A DNA stretch of 64,000 nucleotides, taken from contig SFCQ01000004.1 of assembly GCA_004558525.1 (NCBI GenBank), forward strand, positions 1-64,000, given 5' to 3'. Source of the DNA: Clostridiales bacterium. GTDB lineage: Bacteria; Bacillota; Clostridia; Christensenellales; CAG-138. A program made the translations under genes and the position numbers. A model generated the notes under the pieces. That model saw only the letters and a list, made by a program, of their open reading frames with translations, was not told the origin of the DNA and ran no database searches. Numbering within the stretch: position 1 is the stretch's first letter; the number at the start of each line of letters is the position of its first letter. Shown one piece after another: positions 60,980-64,000 of the stretch.

Positions 60980-62233
60980 TTAGGGCTCAAAGCCTATCGG
61001 AGGCATTTCGTCATTGGCAATGGACGCATTGTATGCATCCAGGGAGGGAGGTATAAGCGCGCCGTTGGCGGCCTCCTTTTCCCAGCTTGCTCCCCACTGC
61101 TTCATGAACATGGTGAAGCTGAACAGGCTGCCGTTTACGTCTATATCATCGCCCATGCAGTACTGATCAGGATAGTCGGGCATGGGCAGGAACATCCAGT
61201 TGTATGCGTTCATCTCTATGCCGCCCGCTATCGTGCCGCTTATGGCGTATAATCCGGACTCCTTAGCCTCGCACTGGGCTATGGCAAAAGCCTCGTCGGA
61301 GCCGGCAATGTACACCTCAAAGCTGCCTTTGCCGTCAGTGTCGACGTTTACGAGCATATACGCATCGTAATTGCCATAGGATATGCTTGCAAAGTCGCCG
61401 GTAGCGTCTATAACATTCAGCACGCCGTACCATGTGCCGTTCCATTTTGCCTGTATCTCGCTGGTCGCGTTATCCATGCCTGAACCGTCTGTCACATGCT
61501 CGCCGCCGTTTGCGGGGTCAGACTGTTCGCCGTTATTTACGGCGGCACCGCCTTCACGCTCTAACTTGAGCGTTACGCCCATATTCAGCACGTTTTCCAG
61601 CGTCATAACGCCGTTTTCGAGCGTACCGCTGCAATCAAGCCCGCCGCCGCTCACCTTCAGCGCTCCGTCCTCAAGCGTCCACTTGCCGCTGCTGCTATTG
61701 CCGTCAATGTTCAGCCTGCACTTGCCGCCGTCCTTAAGCTCTATCGAGAAGCCGCCGCTCCAAATATCGGCCACGTTCATTTCCACGCCCCACATCTCTG
61801 CGGTCACGGCGTTGTATACGCCTGCGTTGGGGTCGGTGGACGCTTCGCCGCCCTTTCCGCCAAGCACCGCTATCAGCACCACGACAAGTATCACGGCCAG
61901 CACCGCGCCGCCTATTATAATAAGGGTTTTCTTGTTCATGGGCTTGGCCGAGGCCTTTGGAGCCTTCTGCCTGAGCTGCACAGGGGTCTGATAGTCCTGC
62001 TGAGGGGCCTGATAGCTGCCCTGCTGAGGAGCCTGATAGCTGCCCTGCTGAGGCTGCTCGAATCCGGCCGTAGTTGGCATGGTCTCGCCGTCCCTGTACT
62101 CACACGGACTATCTGCCGAATCCGGGTGATGCGGTGCCTCAGGCGCAGGCTTCGGAGTTATCTTAGCGCCGCATCCGGTGCAGAATTTGGCGTTGTCAGG
62201 TAACTGCTTGCCGCAGTTTGTGCAAAATGCCAT
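60980..62233 (-). CDS. Zinc-ribbon membrane protein with lipocalin-like modules
   Basis: A 417-residue protein. An N-terminal C4 zinc ribbon (CTNCGKQLPDNAKFCTGCG, residues 4-22) is followed by a Gln/Pro repeat region (QQGSYQAPQQGSYQAP), one membrane helix (about 103-123, TLIIIGGAVLAVILVVVLIA) and two outer modules (about 135-225 and 265-400, with KWNGTWYGVLNVIDATGDF). The zinc ribbon should face the cytosol and the modules the outside. The start at 62233 follows AAGGAGGTT. Coding-like sequence continues past the stop (see the remnant at 60831). Confidence 0.8.
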   Translation of the reverse strand: MAFCTNCGKQLPDNAKFCTGCGAKITPKPAPEAPHHPDSADSPCEYRDGETMPTTAGFEQPQQGSYQAPQQGSYQAPQQDYQTPVQLRQKAPKASAKPMNKKTLIIIGGAVLAVILVVVLIAVLGGKGGEASTDPNAGVYNAVTAEMWGVEMNVADIWSGGFSIELKDGGKCRLNIDGNSSSGKWTLEDGALKVSGGGLDCSGTLENGVMTLENVLNMGVTLKLEREGGAAVNNGEQSDPANGGEHVTDGSGMDNATSEIQAKWNGTWYGVLNVIDATGDFASISYGNYDAYMLVNVDTDGKGSFEVYIAGSDEAFAIAQCEAKESGLYAISGTIAGGIEMNAYNWMFLPMPDYPDQYCMGDDIDVNGSLFSFTMFMKQWGASWEKEAANGALIPPSLDAYNASIANDEMPPIGFEP

Positions 62234-62279
62234 TTAATATAACCTCCTTCAGGTATTGTCTTTTTAATAAAACCGCCAA

Positions 62280-62301
62280 AGTCCGCCCTTTAGGGCGCGG
62301 A
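62280..62301. terminator. Hairpin between the receiver-like and zinc-ribbon genes
   Basis: GTCCGCCCTTTAGGGCGCGGAC folds into a GTCCG/CGGAC stem with a nested CCCT/AGGG pairing. It sits after the receiver-like gene stop and before the zinc-ribbon gene start on the minus strand. Confidence 0.4.
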
Positions 62302-62402
62302 CAAGCCGGCGAGCAGCATCAGGCACGCAAAATATGTTATTATAATCTTTATAAGCTTACTCTTCACCCTGCCATCCTGCTTCAGCATTATGTGCTTTCG
62401 TC

Positions 62403-62783
62403 TTACATTGCGCAAAGCTTGGATATAAGGTATTCAAGGCTGGTATCATAGAATATAAAGTCGTCTATGGTATTCGCCCGCTTGGCCTTCACCGCCAAGG
62501 CCACATATTCCTCGTCCGTTTCCGGACAAAGCAATATCAGTTTGCAGTCCGGCGTTTCTTTTCTAAGCCGTGTGCAAAGCGCAAGGCAATAGTCCATATC
62601 GTACTCGCCGCTTTCGGATACCTCTATAAGCGCGCAGGTCGCGCCGCTCCCGCGTATAACTATGCCTGCATCGGCATAATCCGGCTTGAAGCACATGCTT
62701 ATGCCCTTTTCCTCCCTTACGAGCTTCATAAGGCTCTGCGCGAGTATTTTTCTCTTCATTATAAGCGCCACGGATTGCGACAT
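62403..62783 (-). CDS. Receiver-like protein lacking the phosphorylation site
   Basis: A 126-residue protein with an alternating alpha/beta pattern like a response-regulator receiver (ATCALIEVSESGEYDMDYCLALC, PDCKLILLCPETDEEYVALAVKAK). The expected acidic pair at the first strand and the Asp after the third are absent: the third strand ends ALIEVSESG. It may be a pseudo-receiver or another signalling fold. ATG at 62783 follows GGGAGGAAG. It is next to a NarL-type regulator and a histidine kinase, so a link to that pathway is likely but unproven. Confidence 0.6.
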   Translation of the reverse strand: MSQSVALIMKRKILAQSLMKLVREEKGISMCFKPDYADAGIVIRGSGATCALIEVSESGEYDMDYCLALCTRLRKETPDCKLILLCPETDEEYVALAVKAKRANTIDDFIFYDTSLEYLISKLCAM

Positions 62784-62944
62784 AGCTGCTTCCTCCCACA
62801 ACGGAACATTAAGGCCATCAGTAAATAGATTGGATATACAAACGCCGCTCCTGATATCGCTACAACGAATCATAGCATTATCTAAAGCGGCGCACATCAC
62901 AGCTAACTGTTATTTTATATTGCGTCTTGTAATTTATAGACGTA

Positions 62945-63562
62945 TCAATACCTTGGGTTAATCCAGCCGTTGAGAATAACGTGGGCCACAAGCTCGCTGG
63001 TGCGCTCAAAGCCCATTTTTCCCGTTACGCTTTGTATATGCCTGTACAGCGTGTTTTCAGAAATCCCCATGCGCTCGGCAATCTCCTTTCTGCTCACTCC
63101 TTCGCATATAAGCCGCAGCGTTTCAAGCTCCCTTTCCGTTAGCGGCGCTTCACCCGGCTGCACGGGAATGGTCTTTTGCTGAGGAAAATACTGCTTGCCT
63201 TCTATAACGTCCCTTATCACCTGAACGAAGAACGGCATTGTCTGGCTCTTTTCAACAAACGCGTCCGCGCCGCTCTTCCTTGCCCTGGGCATATATGTCA
63301 CCTCGTCATAGCCGGTCATGACGACCACCTTTATGCCTTCAAGCTCCTTTTTAATAAGCTCCGTAGCCTCAAGCCCGCTTGCGCCTTCCGCCGTGCATAT
63401 ATCCATAAGCACAAGATCGGGCCTTTTTTCGCGGCAGAATATGGGCGCAAGCTTAGCGTCCGATATGCTGCCGACAACTATCATATCATCGTATTCCTCA
63501 AGCGCGCTCCTGAAGGAGTCGCGTATCGCCGCGTGGTCGTCAACTATAAGTATCTTTATCAT
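62945..63562 (-). CDS. NarL/FixJ-family response regulator
   Basis: A 205-residue transcription factor. The N-terminal receiver has DDHAAIRDS (Asp pair at residues 8-9), phospho-acceptor Asp in LVLMDICTAEG near 55, Thr in VVVMTGYDE and Lys in FVEKSQ. The C-terminal LuxR HTH runs LTERELETLRLICEGVSRKE then ISENTLYRHIQSV. It lies just after the histidine kinase gene, forming a two-component system. Target genes are unknown. Confidence 0.93.
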   Translation of the reverse strand: MIKILIVDDHAAIRDSFRSALEEYDDMIVVGSISDAKLAPIFCREKRPDLVLMDICTAEGASGLEATELIKKELEGIKVVVMTGYDEVTYMPRARKSGADAFVEKSQTMPFFVQVIRDVIEGKQYFPQQKTIPVQPGEAPLTERELETLRLICEGVSRKEIAERMGISENTLYRHIQSVTGKMGFERTSELVAHVILNGWINPRY

Positions 63563-63586
63563 ATCCTTTGCTCCTCAAGGCTTGAT

Positions 63587-64000
63587 CTATGCCTCAATAA
63601 ACTCCGCCGTAACGGTGAAGCTCGGCGTTGTTGCTATGCGTATAGTGCCGCCCAGGGCTTCCGCCCTTCTGCGCATGCCGGTTATGCCGCCGCCTTCTAT
63701 TATGTATTCGCTGCCCTCGCCATTATCGCTGACAGTAAGCCGCCAGCCGTTCGGGATATGCGCGCACTTTGCCTTAACGCTGCTTGCGAAGCCGTGCCTT
63801 ACAGCATTGGTAACACACTCGCGCAATATGGCGTTCATGCAGGCCGCAATTTTTCTGTTTTCGCACACGCTTCCGCTGAATTCCACCTCCACCCCTATTT
63901 GGCTGAACATCTCCTTTAATGAAGCGAGCGCGCTTTCAGGATCCCTTGCATCGTCCGCCGGCAGCTCGTCAAGCTCGCTTATAAGCGAGCATATATCCTT
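63587..64000 (-). CDS. Sensor histidine kinase, C-terminal part (cut by window edge)
   Basis: The reading frame is open to the right edge; 137 residues are visible. The HATPase domain shows the N box NAILRECVTNAVRHG, the G1-like box SDNGEGSEYI and GGGITGMRRRAEALGG, typical of the NarX/DesK (HisKA_3) class that pairs with NarL regulators. The sensing and dimerisation parts lie outside the window. The internal ATG at 63910 is not the start. Confidence 0.88.
   Translation of the reverse strand, partial: KDICSLISELDELPADDARDPESALASLKEMFSQIGVEVEFSGSVCENRKIAACMNAILRECVTNAVRHGFASSVKAKCAHIPNGWRLTVSDNGEGSEYIIEGGGITGMRRRAEALGGTIRIATTPSFTVTAEFIEA

Noticed and set aside
1..64000. CRISPR arrays, tRNA and rRNA genes, in-frame selenocysteine TGA codons
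   Set aside because: No regularly spaced short repeats, no cloverleaf-like or rRNA-like sequence, and no gene whose homology continues through a TGA were seen by eye.

Overview
The window looks like chromosome from an anaerobic Clostridia-type Bacillota, probably an uncultured gut lineage. Supporting evidence: a cyclic-di-AMP receptor / DNA polymerase III delta-prime / RicT cluster like that of Bacillus, a one-chain pyruvate:ferredoxin oxidoreductase, a YjdF protein, a BMP-type nucleoside ABC importer and many secreted lipoproteins. Codon use is distinctive: most genes use ATA, CTT and AGG heavily, while the PFOR gene and the BMP lipoprotein gene use ATC, CTC and AAG, as highly expressed genes often do. 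I cannot name a genus from the sequence. No tRNA, rRNA, CRISPR array, transposase or phage gene was seen.

Layout. 0.2-3.3 kb: HAD phosphatase, darA, holB, ricT. 3.4-4.9 kb: RpiR regulator and PHP phosphoesterase (minus). 5.3-8.9 kb: PFOR with a near-perfect promoter. 9.4-12.9 kb: yjdF, a LysR regulator and a divergent PutP-type symporter. 13.1-16.1 kb: an overlapping pair, a dockerin-bearing SpoIID/LytB protein and a membrane-anchored cohesin-like protein. 16.5-20.4 kb: serine palmitoyltransferase-like enzyme, lipid-type SDR and a broken acyl-CoA/ACP ligase. 20.5-24.4 kb: prs, a vWA-like secreted protein and a lipoprotein. 24.6-28.3 kb: ABC-2 transporter operon with a CARDB-like membrane protein. 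28.4-30.3 kb: thymidine kinase and a sugar-isomerase-like protein. 30.5-35.3 kb: complete BMP-family ABC importer. 35.5-38.3 kb (minus): acyl-CoA dehydratase activase, YedF, cysteine desulfurase, DUF3343. 38.5-41.1 kb: GntR regulator and ABC exporter. 41.3-46.9 kb: cell-envelope block (L,D-transpeptidase, VanX-like dipeptidase, lipoprotein, MBOAT, AlgX/AlgJ-like SGNH protein). 46.9-49.8 kb: MATE, cupin, PHP. 49.8-54.5 kb (minus): LCP-like and NAGPA-like pair, glycerate kinase and 2-hydroxyacid dehydrogenase. 54.8-62.2 kb (minus): zinc-ribbon proteins, lipoproteins and an AIM24-family protein. 62.4-64 kb (minus): degenerate receiver-like protein, NarL-type regulator and a histidine kinase cut by the window edge.

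The most unusual signal is not a gene. A roughly 200-bp structured element occurs five times nearly complete (about 9.93, 12.91, 35.34, 52.05 and 54.63 kb) and twice as decayed remnants (8.94 and 28.37 kb). It always lies at the 3' end of a gene, has similar inverted ends (TGTCGA or TGTCAA), and carries a chain of conserved hairpins with some compensatory base changes. At three sites it is bracketed by direct duplications of 16-24 bp that are themselves hairpin or terminator sequence. No transposase accompanies it. Other leads are the sphingolipid-like operon with a frameshifted ligase, the cohesin-dockerin pair on a SpoIID-type wall protein, the secreted VanX-like dipeptidase beside an L,D-transpeptidase, and coding-like remnants past the stop codon of the zinc-ribbon gene at 61-62 kb.
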